60,000 nt of DNA. It comes from Lineus longissimus (lineage: Eukaryota > Nemertea > Pilidiophora > Heteronemertea > Lineidae). The translations under genes and the position numbers were made by a program. Of this stretch, positions 1 through 12,135 are shown piece after piece (position 1 is the first letter of the stretch; each line of letters opens with the position of its first letter). The stretch is taken from NCBI RefSeq assembly GCF_910592395.1, contig NC_088308.1, positions 4,590,001 through 4,650,000 of the forward strand, written 5' to 3'. Below the pieces are notes generated by a model that was not told where the DNA came from, searched no databases, and saw nothing but the letters and a program-made list of their open reading frames with translations.

Positions 1-333
1 TTCTCTTAACTCCGTACTTAGTGCTGACTATTTGTTTTACATTACATATTTTTGTCCTAACGTTTTGGGGGAGTTGTTGTGTGTAACGAAAAAAGTTCTG
101 GTCACTGATGTTCGGAAGGTTATGTGTAGTTTTCAGATTATAGGGTAGGTGGTAGCACAGGTCAAGAACTTTTAAGCGTTTCATGTAATAATTCATGTCT
201 ATTAATTGAAATGCAGGTAGTTGTTGTAAGGTGCTGCCATCTATTTAAAGATGTTGAAAGCAACAGGGTGTATTTCTTTTAAGTTTTCCAGATTGATGTG
301 TTCTGCCTACAACGGCGACTGTGGTACTTATTA

Positions 334-482
334 TTGGCTCACCGTTAGGGGAGTCTATACAATAGCCCTGTGTCCATCGTCCGTCGTCGTCGTCCGTCGT
401 ATCCTGTGGCATGTTTCTTAACCGCTAGTGCTATGAACTTGAAACTTTGTACACATGACCCCCTAGGGTCATGTGTACAAAG
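334..482 (+). repeat. CCGTC-rich dispersed repeat, copy 1, ending in a 38-bp palindrome
   Basis: The segment runs TTGGCTCACCGTTAGGGG, then GAGTCTATACAATAG, a CGTCCGTCGTCGTCGTCCGTCG core, then GTTTCTTAACCGCTAG. It matches a second copy at about 1464-1591. The left half is followed by a near-perfect inverted repeat at 445-482, with 17-base arms CTTTGTACACATGACCC around CCTA. The surrounding sequence also has the GTGACCTACTTTTCAAAGTC type of motif (about 640-675), which looks like more of the same dispersed repeat. It is a repetitive element of unknown class. Confidence 0.7.
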
Positions 483-804
483 ATTGGTACAAGATGATTT
501 GGCCTCCAGGAAGGGGGCCAAATCCAAAATTCTTCAAAATGCTATTATTCCTTAATTACTTGCCCGATTGGCACCAATTTTATATCATAGGTACATCTAA
601 TTCTAACAACCATTCAGTGTGTCACCCGGGTCTTTTTTGATTTGACCTACTTTTCAAAGTCACAGAGGTCAAATGTAAATTGGCCATTTTGAGGAAATTG
701 TAATTGCCTGGACCTACATCAAACCTAACACTACATGACACAACACCATGCTCTTCATCCATCTTTCCTCCACATAAGGTGAGCACAATGGCCCTGGCCA
801 TTTC

Positions 805-1068
805 ATTGATGGACAGTACCGATACTTGGAATGGCAAGGGTTGGGTCGAAAAGCTGAATCGCTCGATTGATTGCCCTGCCTTGGGTGAAGACCTCCCTGT
901 CAAGAAGAGAGGGGAAAACTGAGGAAAGGAGGAAGAGTTGCATTTTCTCAAATGAAAATCACCAGTTCATCACTTATTGATAGACAGCACTGATAGTGTG
1001 GTGATGATGATGGTGATGGTGATAGAGTTTAGTGGAAAAGTCGAATAGATTGATTGATTGATTACCCC
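805..1068 (+). repeat. Tandem duplication of about 171 bp with microsatellite expansion in the second copy
   Basis: Copy 1 (from 805) reads ATTGATGGACAGTACCGATA, then GTCGAAAAGCTGAATCG and GATTGATTGCCC. Copy 2 (from 976) reads ATTGATAGACAGCACTGATA, then GGAAAAGTCGAATAGATTG and TTGATTACCCC. The second copy carries an inserted GTGATGATGATGGTGATGGT tract (about 1000-1021) and a longer GATT run (about 1048-1063). Confidence 0.6.
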
Positions 1069-1463
1069 TTCTGAGGAACAGGGCTGCCATGCCTTTGAAC
1101 ATCAAAACACCTTGATCGCCTTCTGGTACCTGGTAGTGCAATTTCCTCTAAACTTGATCTCATTGGTGACAGGTTGCAAGTTCTTCGGAATACTTCTCAC
1201 AGTATTTCTTTTGTATAAGCTTTCAACCTCCTTTCACCTCTAGACTGACCTGATGAAACCTTACTCCCAGTATCAATACTCTAAGGTGGGCTTCACACTT
1301 GGTTAGACAAGTACATGCTAATGCTTATGCCCTGCCCTTGACCGACAAGGGCAGAAAATTGTGATTTGGAAAATTGACCAAAAATCAACAACATTTTAGC
1401 AAAAAAACTTTTAAACCCTTGGCTATTATATGGGTCAGAAGATTTAAAAAATCTAGAATAACA

Positions 1464-1591
1464 TTTTTTGGCTCACCGTAGGGGAGTCTATATAATACCG
1501 CGGTGTCCGGCATCCGTCGGCGTCCGTCGTCGTCGTTGTAACCTGTTGCACGTTTCTTAACCACTAGGGCTAGATGGCTAAAACTTGGTGT
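1464..1591 (+). repeat. CCGTC-rich dispersed repeat, copy 2
   Basis: It shares GGCTCACCGTAGGGGAGTC, TATA(C/T)AATA, a CCGTCGGCGTCCGTCGTCG core and GTTTCTTAACCACTAGGGC with the copy at 334-482, in the same orientation about 1.13 kb away. It lacks the terminal palindrome of copy 1. The similarity makes both copies members of one dispersed family. Confidence 0.7.
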
Positions 1592-2239
1592 GATGGTAGC
1601 TTTGCCAAATGCCAGAAGTAAACTGCACTCAAACCAAAGATAAAGATTCTCCAAAACATTCAGTACAGCAGTAATTATGAAAGCAACCAAGCATGACAAC
1701 CACACAGACAAGAGCAGATAATAATATTACAGGTTAAAGGAACATTTATGGCAAATGCATCATAATGAAGTAATACTAGTACATATTGTACACACAATCC
1801 ATGGATCTCCACAGCATGGATTAAAAGGGTCTCAAACTGAACAAAGGGTTTACTTACAAGACAAATTTGACCTTCTAGCTTATCCCTGAGTCCCACTTTA
1901 CGATTAGAAGAAATTCAAAACAAATATGCACATTCAAGATGGTGATGATGATAGATTAATAACACTGAGAGACAATACAGCTGGTCTTGCTCCCAGACCT
2001 CCATTGATAACAGGAAACCCCAAATGGGCCTATGAAAATGAGAAGGAACAGAAAGTCAACATGTATAAGTAGAAACTTTAAACTAAATATATGAGCAGGA
2101 ATATTTGAAATACCAAATGGCCTTTACACGCAATATGCCCAGATGGTGGCACGTTTCGTTTCTATTTGAGCTAGAAGGTTCTAAACTTGTGAGGACATAT
2201 ATCTAGGGACCCTCTATTCTACCCCAAAAATTTGTCCCG

Positions 2240-2545
2240 CTCGGACTTCAAATATGGGCGCCATGCGGCCATCTTAAAAAAAAATTAAACAAAGTCCGAT
2301 TGAAACCAAATTTCATGTGATTGTATATCTATGTACTCTCTACAATGTCTTTGATCAAATCCATTGACCAATATGGCCGCAAGGTGGCCATCTTGGAAAT
2401 TAAACAAAGTCATATTACTTCGAAACTAAGGGTTGGATTGCAACCAAACTTCATGTTATTATGTATCTATGTACTCTTATCAGTATCCCTAATTTTCAGT
2501 CAAATCCCATGACAAATATGGCCGCCAGGCCGCCATCTTAAAAAT
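2240..2545 (+). repeat. Degenerate repeats with a GGCCGCCATCTT core (three units)
   Basis: Three copies of an ATATGG(G/C)CGC..GG(C/T)GGCCATCTT-like core occur at about 2252, 2371 and 2515. Each is followed by AAATTAAACAAAGTC-like or related sequence and TTCATGT(G/T)ATT, TATCTATGTACTCT. Spacings are roughly 119 and 144 bp. This is an old tandem array or part of an interspersed element. The short frame crossing it is a repeat artefact. Confidence 0.6.
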
Positions 2546-2854
2546 CCAACGAAGCCCTATTACTCCTTAACTGTTGAACAGATGTCAACCAATTTCCATG
2601 TGTCATGTACACTCTTCAATAACCCTGAAATTTAGTCAACTTTATAACCAAAATGCTATAGTTAGATGGTACCGGTTATGTTCTTCTGCCATTGAGCCAA
2701 GAAGAAGAATATTATTCAATGGAATCAAAACTGGTGAAACTAGCCAGAAACTGTTCTCCCCATATCCACTGCAAATGACATGCATTACATTACCCGAGGT
2801 GAGCACATGGTCCCTGGACCATTTCACTGACAAAAAAAATGACACCATGGACTG

Positions 2855-3148
2855 CAGGGTTTTCGCCAGGATTAAATTTGGGGGGGAGCAAAAACAATTT
2901 TTCTAAAAAAATTTTTTTTTTCAAAATTTTTTTCTTTCTTAAAAAGGGTATATGACCCCTCCTGAGACGTTTTTTGGCCCTAAAACCGCTACAATTGCTC
3001 CCAAATGTTCTTATTTTACAAATCAAATCATGAAAATTACTCATTTGACAGTAAAACAAACTTTAGTGCTCAAAATTAAGGGGGGATATCCCCCTTGAAA
3101 TATTTTAGGGGGGATGAACCCCCCATTCCCCCTCTGGCGGAAACCCTG
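2855..3148. mobile_element. Small non-autonomous hAT-like element with terminal inverted repeats
   Basis: The 294-bp segment starts CAGGGTTTTCGCCAG and ends CTGGCGGAAACCCTG, which are inverted complements with one mismatch. CAGGG termini are typical of hAT-superfamily elements. The interior is low-complexity (A/T homopolymers, GGGGGG/CCCCCC stretches, and a short palindrome AAGGGGGGATATCCCCCTT at about 3078-3096) with no coding capacity. I could not match an 8-bp target-site duplication in the flanks, so the insertion is old or the ends are imprecise. Confidence 0.55.
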
Positions 3149-6100
3149 AATTGTTTGTTGTGACGTACCTTCTCAGCTATTTTTAGTCCGAGTTTGGTAC
3201 GCTTTTGTCAGGTCTCCTTCATGCCGATTACGCAGAGATGAGACAAATATAAAAATATGATTAATCTGGTACAATTATGAGTTTGATATTGAGAGCAGGG
3301 CTCACACTTCATAATTTTTGCATCAGCCACCTGTGCATGAATGAGCCATGCTAATTGCAAGTAGCCAATCTGTGGCCCATTTATGACTCCTCTTATAGGA
3401 TGCAAATTCCTTTTGTTGCCACAAATTTAGGAACTCCAGAATCAAGAAACCATCGGCCTTGATTTCGCAATGAATAAATCATTTATTGCCGGATTAAGAA
3501 ACTTGTGTTTTCTTTGCAAGAATCTGAAAAGATTTCGTGAAATGATCTTTGTCGAGGGTGTCGCCTTATTACATCTGGTTTTGGGGCCCTTTTCATGTGG
3601 CCCTTTTGTTTGAATGTGTTGTTTCGATTCATCAATGAAAAGCTCCCGCTAATGGTTGCCATATCATTGTTGTAATCGGCACGGCACGCTTCATCCAACG
3701 GTTACATCGCACTCTCCGTCATTATCAAATGATAATATCGCTTTAAATGCTTGTTTGTTCATTGTTAATTGTGCATTTAGCAGCAAAATGCACGGTTGAG
3801 ATTGAAAAGATGAATTGAACGCAGATAAGTCCTGTCGTTTATTTAAGACGGCTTTTGGTGATTTGCTGGTGAGAATGACTGTTTTATTCATGAATTTGAT
3901 TAAAGAATTTCGTGTCCTCGAGGATAGATCAGATTACTTTCAGGTTTTCAAGGACATAGTCATGGTCATAGGGCTCAAGCTCTAAAAATTTCACTAAGTG
4001 GCATGTTTTGTCATTATTTGTCCGAGAGTCTTTTTACTTTGGTATATATGCGTGAGATAGGCATATCAATATGTAAGCAAAATTAAAGTTGAAAGACTTT
4101 ACTGAGATTTTGGTCAATTCAGTCAGATTTCAGTTGTAAACTAATAAATGTAAAAAAATCTGACCAAAAATATCGTGATTAGAAACCCTCTTGCCCTGAG
4201 ACAATGGGCAAGGGATTGTCCAAAGCAGGTGGTTGTGTTGGTCATTAGCACATATCATTTCAAAAAATAAAAAGACCGGCCAATGTATGTGCAAGGCCAC
4301 AGACCTGGCCACCTGCTTTGACAGACACCCCAGGCTGTTGACCAACGTCACAATCGGTCAACAAACTATTAGATGTTATCTCATCGTCACCTTGTTTCGT
4401 TGTTTATATGCTCATTAGCTCAAGGGTGATGAGGGTAGACCAAACCCTACTCGTGGGTGGAAGAAAAATGAGCAGTTTGGTCAGTTACTGGTCAGACACC
4501 CAAAAAACAGCTTGATGTCTTAGGGGTATGCCTTACACCCTCGGGCCAATAGCATGGCATTCTATTGGTTAAATCACCAACTGGGTTCCCTCTGCCTCGA
4601 GGTGGGTAAAAAACTCCTCAGCGTCTCTCCTTGTGTGCTTGACCTTGGAACCTGTTTGAAGCAGTTAACTTTGATTTTATCATCTGATGCCATAGACTGA
4701 AAGATGTTTTATAAAACTATTGTTGTGCACTGTGGTCTCTGTTTGTTTCAGTTGTTTAACCAACTGATTTTGAAAAAGGGTGCTGAGTTATTCAAGAATA
4801 TGGTACTGACGAGGCTGGCAAATGTTAGGTGAAGAGTCACTCCATTGTATATTCAACAGATACAGGAGGATGTCGGAAGATATTCTGTTCTACTTCCATT
4901 TCATGTTTTTTTTGCAAGGAAGATGGATTGATGAGTTGTTCACCATGTCTGCCCCTGACCTTGGCATACAGACTTGGCAGCGACCACTTCAGTTTATACA
5001 TGCCGATATCTCAGGAAGTATTGAGCTTTTTAAGTTCAAGTTGCAAGGTCGAAAGGGAATCGGGTGGAGATCTTAGCAGTTCTAAGACAAAGACACTCCA
5101 TACCTGTACCAACCTTGCAACCAGTTTTCCGATACCCCATATGTTAAGAGAATGATAGCATGGATTTGACCTAACGTTCTCCCTTGAAGACAGAGCACCG
5201 CCCACTAGAACCTAAGAAGTTACCTTATCTTCTGAAAAACAAAGCCAAACAGATGGCTTGTAGCATTCTTATGGTTGCCGCAAACTCGCGATATTCCCAC
5301 GGTCGAATAGCAGTGGCCCTGCGAAAAAGCTTTAAACTCTCCACCTTCCCCAACCATTAGTATACCTTCGACTTTTAAGAGTGTAGCTGTAGTAGATTTG
5401 GTTAGGTTTTACCAATCAGTACATGCAACTTGAAAGGCACTTTATCAAAGTATTGCAGTGGGGAATCAGTTGGAAGCTTTTTTAGCTGATGGCAATCATT
5501 AGCTAAAAGAGTATCTCACTGTGGCGATCCTTGTCTCAGAGTCATAAGTCTTCAACTCATATAGTTACAGCATTGCAGTCTCAAAACCCATTGCAGTAGC
5601 TTGTATTGGCTGGATGTTATCCTAGTTTTTGGCCTGAGAATTGAAGTGGAGTGTCCGAAAGTCTTTGAAATGCTAAATGTCGAGTAAAATTCGCATGACC
5701 CAGCATTTTGTCGCTGTTATGACGGACATTGTACAGAATTACAACATTTTAAATTTGTGTTGACTGTTGTAAATCGGAAATCAAGTTTGCTTGAAAATGT
5801 GAGGTACGGGTAATGGTAATGGTTAACTGTCTTTTGCTTGTGATGTGAGCAGGAAATGTGTGTAATAGGTAAAAAAGTTTCTCGATAAAGAGGGGATTAG
5901 AAGTAACAATGAAGGAGAAAGAATTTATGGTCTGCTGACCATCATTAGTAGGAAACAGTCCAGAGGGTCTAAAAAAGCATGAATATGAAGTGGTAACTCG
6001 GGATTCCGGTTTTCTTAAATGCTTGTTCGAACATCAGTTATTTACCTTTAGAGAATTGAAGGTTTACAATGGATAAAGTTTAGCCGAGCTAGACATGAAA

Positions 6101-7340
6101 GGAATTTCGTAGAGGTGGTTCAGAATGTGATGGATGGGAGAGAAATATACTTACTTTGCAGGTTTTTTCACATGGTCTGGTAACGAAAATACACACATTT
6201 ATTTATTTTGCTTGTTGATAGAGCAAGAGAAATCTGTCAGTCGGTGTTGGGAAAGTATCAGCCAGTGCAGTTGCTGCCAAAATTTGGTTTTATAAAGCAT
6301 GACAAATCATTTAGAAATCATGTTGCTAAACTGAGTGCCAGGCCTTTGGGCATCTTGTTGGTTTATCATTATTTGAAAAGATCATGCATTTTATAGACAA
6401 AAGACAAAAATATGTGGGTTCTGTAAAATCTGGTCAAGAAGAAGCTTCATTCAATTAAACATCTTGAATAAACTCAATGAAAATTTGAAATTTCCTTTTG
6501 TTATCATTTTGAGTGCAAATTATTTCAAAACTCTTGCAGAAAACAATTCATGAAATAGGGTCACCTGCTTCTCTGCTCTTTAGAATCTGTGAAATCTAAA
6601 TGTTGTTGCCCAGCCTATTGTTCAGGGCTGTTGAGTTGACATTTGGTCATTGAATTACCTCACAGTTCATAAGTCGACAGGGCTTGAGTGGCCCATGACC
6701 GATTGTGACAATCTGGATGGTATTTACAAGGGTTGCGGCCCACTTTTGGATGGACACTTGTATAAACTGCATCACCTCTTTCAACAATACCAAATCAAAG
6801 TGATAATTCAGTTAATCAATTTTCATGTTTTCATTGTAATGAAGTTTTAATAATGTTGGTTTGAGGAGTTTGGAAGATGTGTCCTCTTTGACCTTGGTCT
6901 TGTTGTTCTCTCCCCCTCTACTTCCTCTTTTGGACCAGGCATTAGTCTGTGATTATCATTTTTGATCAAAAACAAGGGTTTAAAGTAACATACTCAAGTT
7001 GTTTAAAAAATGGTGGTATTCCTGTCCATTTTTTCTCTAGAAAAAAGTATTGTTACCTGTGCATCAGGTCAGACATACATGAACGTGTTGGGTGATGTAT
7101 ACATGCATGCACACCCTGAAACAGATGTCTTGAAGCCAACGCTTTCTCCTGGGCTGTGATGGATGCACCGCAACTGTATCGGTAACTTGCCCCGCTGATG
7201 GTAGGTCGTGTAAGATTGCCCTAACCATGCTCCCAGGTCAGAAATCAACAACCTGTACCTGTCGGGATTCGGAGCAACTTGTGCAGTACAGCATTGGTAC
7301 TCATGGGCCTGCCTTGCGTGTCAGGATCCCTCAAGTGCAA
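3149..7340. other. Non-coding stretch without recognisable gene
   Basis: I find no splice-bounded coding segment here. The only structured items are an inverted pair of E-box-containing 12-mers (4221-4232 CAAAGCAGGTGG and 4309-4320 CCACCTGCTTTG) and scattered TGACCTTGG words near 4632, 4957 and 6889. The short frames at 4822-5155 overlap in two registers and have no protein signature. Confidence 0.6.
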
Positions 7341-7456
7341 GTGTACCACCAATAGGAGAACTGGTATTTTTGGATGGGCTTCTTCCGCGGTCATCAGTGT
7401 GTGCCACCTAGAGGAGAACCGTTTTTTGGATGTCTTCTTCCATAGTTACCAGTTGC
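7341..7456 (+). repeat. 58-bp tandem duplication
   Basis: Unit 1 begins GTGTACCACCAATAGGAGAA at 7341 and unit 2 GTGTGCCACCTAGAGGAGAA at 7399. Both continue with (T/A)TTTTTGGATG, CTTCTTCC and end (C/A)CAGT. It abuts the next array, so this is a small minisatellite hotspot. Confidence 0.65.
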
Positions 7457-7464
7457 CTGTGGCT

Positions 7465-7594
7465 TGACCTTGTCCGAGAGACCTAGTTGCAGTGATCTTG
7501 ACATTTTGCCAGTGACCTTGACCAAGAGACCTGGTGGCAGTGAACTTGACCTATTCCCAGTGACCTTGACCAGTCAGGAGACCTGCAATAGCAG
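7465..7594 (+). repeat. 48-bp minisatellite carrying repeated TGACCTTGACC
   Basis: Units start at 7465, 7513 and 7561, each with TGACCTTG(T/A)CC, GAGACCT and (in the first two) GCAGTGA(T/A)CTTGAC. There are about 2.7 copies. Because 48 is a multiple of 3 the frame stays open and shows a repeated TL-x(2)-RP-type peptide; this is probably a by-product rather than a gene. Each unit holds TGACCTTGA-like words, which resemble extended half-sites for monomeric nuclear receptors (TCAAGGTCA on the other strand). Confidence 0.7.
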
Positions 7595-10500
7595 CTTTGA
7601 CAATGTGTGCATTGCCATTGTTCATCCGGTAAGCAAAAAGTTTACACAATCTTTACAATGATGATTTTCATGTATGTAATATAAAATCTAACGATAGTCA
7701 AATTTGAAACAGTCTCTATTTAATATGCTGATTAAACCTGTTGTAATTTGAACATTTATTGTATCTTTTATACTTATGGTATTTGCACAAGAAATGATAG
7801 CACGTGACTGAAATCAAAATATTAACATTTCATTGAAAAATGCTCTGCAGTAGTGGTCAGAAGTAACTATCAGTGTTGCTTGCTGTTGAATGTTGAATGT
7901 GAGAAAGGATGTTTCTTATGACTAACAAAGTGAATGTTTTTTTCTTTTGATGTTTTATGTTGGGCCCTATGGTCGGGTTGATATAGGCCTACTAAACCAC
8001 TTGTTAAAGTATAGGCTTACATATTTCCTAGGGTTGCCAATTTGTGCAGATGCCAACAACCACACAGTTGGTTCCCACATGCCAAGGGCCACATTGTGTC
8101 TAGACAGGTTAGGAATTGTAGGAGTGAATGATCTGTGATTGCATGATAGTGCAGGCCTACTCTCTATCACTGGTGGAGGAAAGCTTTTATTCTTTTATGA
8201 AACCTTGTGTTTTGCTGCTGTGTGTTAGCCGTAGATATAGACCTTGGTATAAAAGCAGTTGTATAAATCAAACCATTTTTTCATCTCGTTTTCAAGAATA
8301 TTCTGTGAAAAATATCTAAATTTTAAAGAATGGCTGATTCTTCTTGCAACAGAGAGTGAGACACACTTTTCCCATTCACTGTATTGTGATGCCGTTGTAA
8401 GTTATAGACCAGGCTTTGGGGCTCCAGGTCGGTGTGAATTTATGTCCAGGTGTAATGTCTTCACCTTCTTCATTCAGCGAACTCCTTTCAGCGACTCTGC
8501 CAACTCTCACTGACATGAAAAGTGAGGAGTTGTTTACCAAATCTTCTCTTATCTCTGAAGTTCTTTGAGGGTATTCACATAATTATTGATATATCTCTCC
8601 TTTCTGTTTACTACTGTATACATGTAGTGACTTCCTCTATCAGCGATAGCCATGTTGACCCATTCCTTGGAGGGAGAAACTGTAAGCATATGTACAAAGT
8701 CTGTTGAATGAATAAAACTCTTGGTATTCCAAGAATCTTGGAACCCCTGGCTTGAAAACATTCCTTTCCCTTTGGCACTGGCATACTCGTAAGCAAGATA
8801 TCTACAAGTTTGCTGCCATTGCATCATGAGTTACGTTTTGAGAACCTTCCAGTGTCATTGCCTGAGGTCAAACCCTTCTTGAAATTTGCTGCCTTGAAGA
8901 GAGTTTCACCTTTGGCCTCTACCAGGAACCCTGCAGACTGCAGTGTCGTGCTGTCCCTCTTTGAAATGTATCAGGGAGGCTTGGTGTCCTGGCCTGTACA
9001 TAAATAGCCTGAAAAACTGATTTGAATCTGATGTAAAAGCAACTTCTTCATGATATCAGTTTTCTTTACATACACCAGTAAGCAGACTTCTACTGTAAGT
9101 TAGCCAGATCCATTGTGATAAAAGTACAATCAAATAAATAATGAATAAAAAAAATTCTACCTGAAATCAAAGAAAATGTCGGCCAGCTACAAGAAAAGTA
9201 TGTATACCGAGGTGAATAAACTAACTTATTAGCAACACTAGACAAAGATAACGAAATGTTTTTGAAAAGTTGCACGTATGTTTAAGATTATACAGGATGC
9301 ATAAAAACTACCAGAATTTTTGTAGAGCAAATGCAGGCACTTTTCACCCAAAAGGTTTTCAGCCAAGTAGTCAAATCAGTGTATAATGGGGTGCCTACTT
9401 TCAGCAGATGCCCTAACTTTCGTGACTCACTCCCCTCGTCGTTGTGTACACGAAGTTTGACAAAGATACAAACACTCCTAATGGCTCAGTAAAGCCATCT
9501 TAGCGGCTCATTCATCAACATGTACAACACCTTTAATAGAATGTTGCCTATACTCTGTATCTCCTTGTATCTGTTAGAGTGTTATAAAATTGATAGGGGG
9601 TTGCTCATTAAATGATTGGTTGAACTATTTCCAACTGTATATCTCATCATAACGCAGTCTTCCTGATTGCATTTTCACTTCCTTGCTTACCTGCTGAGTT
9701 ATTGCTCAGCATACCTACCTTGAACTATTGCTGCCCTTACAATGTTGTTAAGTTACGATAATGATGGTAATGGTCATTAAGGTTTGTGAGGTGCTCTAAG
9801 AAAAGCTTCCTTTTGCTTACTATGCTGTAAAGTTGTAATTATGATAACCTCGAAGATCATTTCGGTTCACGAGTTGCTCTCGGAAAATCATTCCTCGTAT
9901 CAAGCTCACTTGGGAGATGTAGGTTATAAAGTCGTGATGATTATAATAAGCATTTCATCTAAGTTTCAGTGATGATGAGAATTCGTGCAGCGGCAATTGT
10001 GGCCTATTGAAGTCAAAGTTGAAACCTTAGTGGTCACCCACATTTTTTTGCAGTATAACTATGTCATGAATGATAATGCATTGATGATCTATATTCTATG
10101 GGGGAAGCACAATGCTGAGGGTCTTTAGAAGACAATAGCCCCCCCCCCCAGATTGTGGGACCATGGCATGCATATCTTTCATTTCAAATAAAAAGAGGTT
10201 TAGCTCTTGTGTTTTACTGTAATGTGCTGTACCATTTCACTTTACGTGCAGACTTCGACAAACATGACGGAAGTGATGCGCAGCTGCTCAGTTGGAATGC
10301 TGCTGCTGAAGTGCTGTTCACCCCAACCTCATTAATTGATGAAACTTCTTGTAGCTGGTAAAAATGGTAATCTTAAATAGACAATGATATTTTGTTTCTG
10401 GGTAAAAAAAATTTTGAACAAGTTTCTGGGTAACTCTAGTCTATTTGCTAATAGCTCATTAGGCCCAAAGACGAACTTAAGAATAGCCTGTCAATCACTT

Positions 10501-10690
10501 TCTGCAAACAAGTTGTTCATCATTACATCGTGTCAACAAAACTCTTAAGTGTTTTCTTCCTCATCAAAAATGTATATCTTAAAGATATGGCTTCAGACAA
10601 AACTACCAACAAACTCATAATCGACTAGCTTCTTTCACCATTGTTTGTACGGTCAGTGCGATGTCTCTGTGAATCATGTGTATACCAACT
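7595..10690. other. Non-coding stretch without recognisable gene
   Basis: No exon-like segment with both splice signals was found. A poly-C run lies at about 10141-10150. The segment 10306-10372 is one half of a local duplication described separately. Overlapping short frames at 7947-8827 run on both strands and have no protein signature. Confidence 0.6.
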
Positions 10691-10836
10691 GCAACATGCA
10701 TTGGGGAACTGCCCAACGCATTGGAGAGCTGACAAATGTTTGGGGAACTGGCAAACGCTTTGGGGAACTGTGATACTCCTGAAGTGCTCTTCACTCATTG
10801 AATGATGAAACTAAATGTAGCTGGTAAATGGTAATC
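10306..10836 (+). repeat. Local duplication flanking a 20-bp minisatellite
   Basis: CTGAAGTGCTGTTCAC ... TTGATGAAACTTCTTGTAGC, TGGTAAAAATGGTAATC (10306-10372) recurs as CTGAAGTGCTCTTCACT, GATGAAACTAAATGTAGC, TGGTAAATGGTAATC (10780-10836). Between them, at about 10691-10769, are four roughly 20-bp units ending TTGGGGAACT or TTGGAGAGCT. The layout suggests one replication or unequal-exchange event followed by decay. Confidence 0.6.
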
Positions 10837-12135
10837 GATGACGGCACGAATATCATCTTCATTCAGCACTGTCGGCCTTCGCGAGCCTGTTTCCTTTGCT
10901 CAGCCTCTTTCTGCTGATCAAACACTTGCACCACAGTTGGGTAATAAACTGGCTAAAACGTTGCAGCGCCGACCATAACAGTAACAACTGAAGCATGGTA
11001 ATGAAGTTTCTAAATGTTTTGATCGCAGCTTCCTACCAAATCAAACTTTGGCTACTGGCCAGCCTCGCCACCAAGTGTTATTCCTTTCAGTAAGCAAGGT
11101 AATCGCTGATGTATCAATCTGATCATCAGTGATTACTGAGTACTATATTACTCACTCATTCAGTTAGGTCTTAGGTCCTTCTACTGCACCTTGGTAAACC
11201 CTTCGGAATGTCTGAATCAGTGCAGACGTACGTTCTGATCTGACACAGAATGAACGGGAATGCTTCTCTTTCCAAGGTTGGCCATGTAGCCATCAAAGAC
11301 TATCTTATAACATGGCTAGAAGCCTGAGTTGGTGCAGGGTTGCCACAGAATGAACAGGGAATTGTCAGTGTTTTGCCAGATGTTGTCATGGCAAATACTT
11401 TCTTACATCAGAGGGTTTGATGAGAGTATCTTGAATGAAGTGCTACATGTTTGGCCGGCAGCAACACAGGTCTCTGTGGGGAAAGAAGCAGCATTTCTAA
11501 TCTCACGCCCATCTTATAAATATGTCTCACTTCCTACGCTGTGAACTAATTAATCAAGACATTGTTTTCTTACAAGGGTCTTATCATTCCAGGCAAAGTT
11601 TTCGTACAACGCAACCTGGAGAAAAAAACTTTTCTTGAAAGCTTTCCAGCGCAGTACTAATCAACCTGCCATCTAGAATGTTTTGTTTGCCCAGTCTGTG
11701 TCTGAGAAAAGGGTAATTTTTTGCAGAGAGTCACATTTTAGTTTTGATTTGAACCATGATGTTAAAAAACCTGAGAAGAAGAGGGTTTCAAGATGCAAAC
11801 ATTTGTAGTTCTTGCTCAAAATCTCCAATCACGTTGATCTTGTTGATACGAAAACATGCTAGGTAATGATCATATATCGACAGAGGAGAACTGTAGTGTT
11901 TTTGGGTTAGGTGCTGCGGAAATGTTGTACAAGGTCAGGTCTAGGATTAACATGAAAAAATGAGATACCAAGCTTGTTTTTTCAACCTCACTAGCTTGTT
12001 TTCCTTAGGCGTGTTTTGGAAATGCACCAAGTTGGCGATGAAAAAAGTGGTTGGAAAGCTCCTCGCTTTGCGTACAAGTTCCCAAGGGCATGAGATTGTT
12101 AAGGAAGATGAGGAGCCAAACCATGTGGCTTAAGG

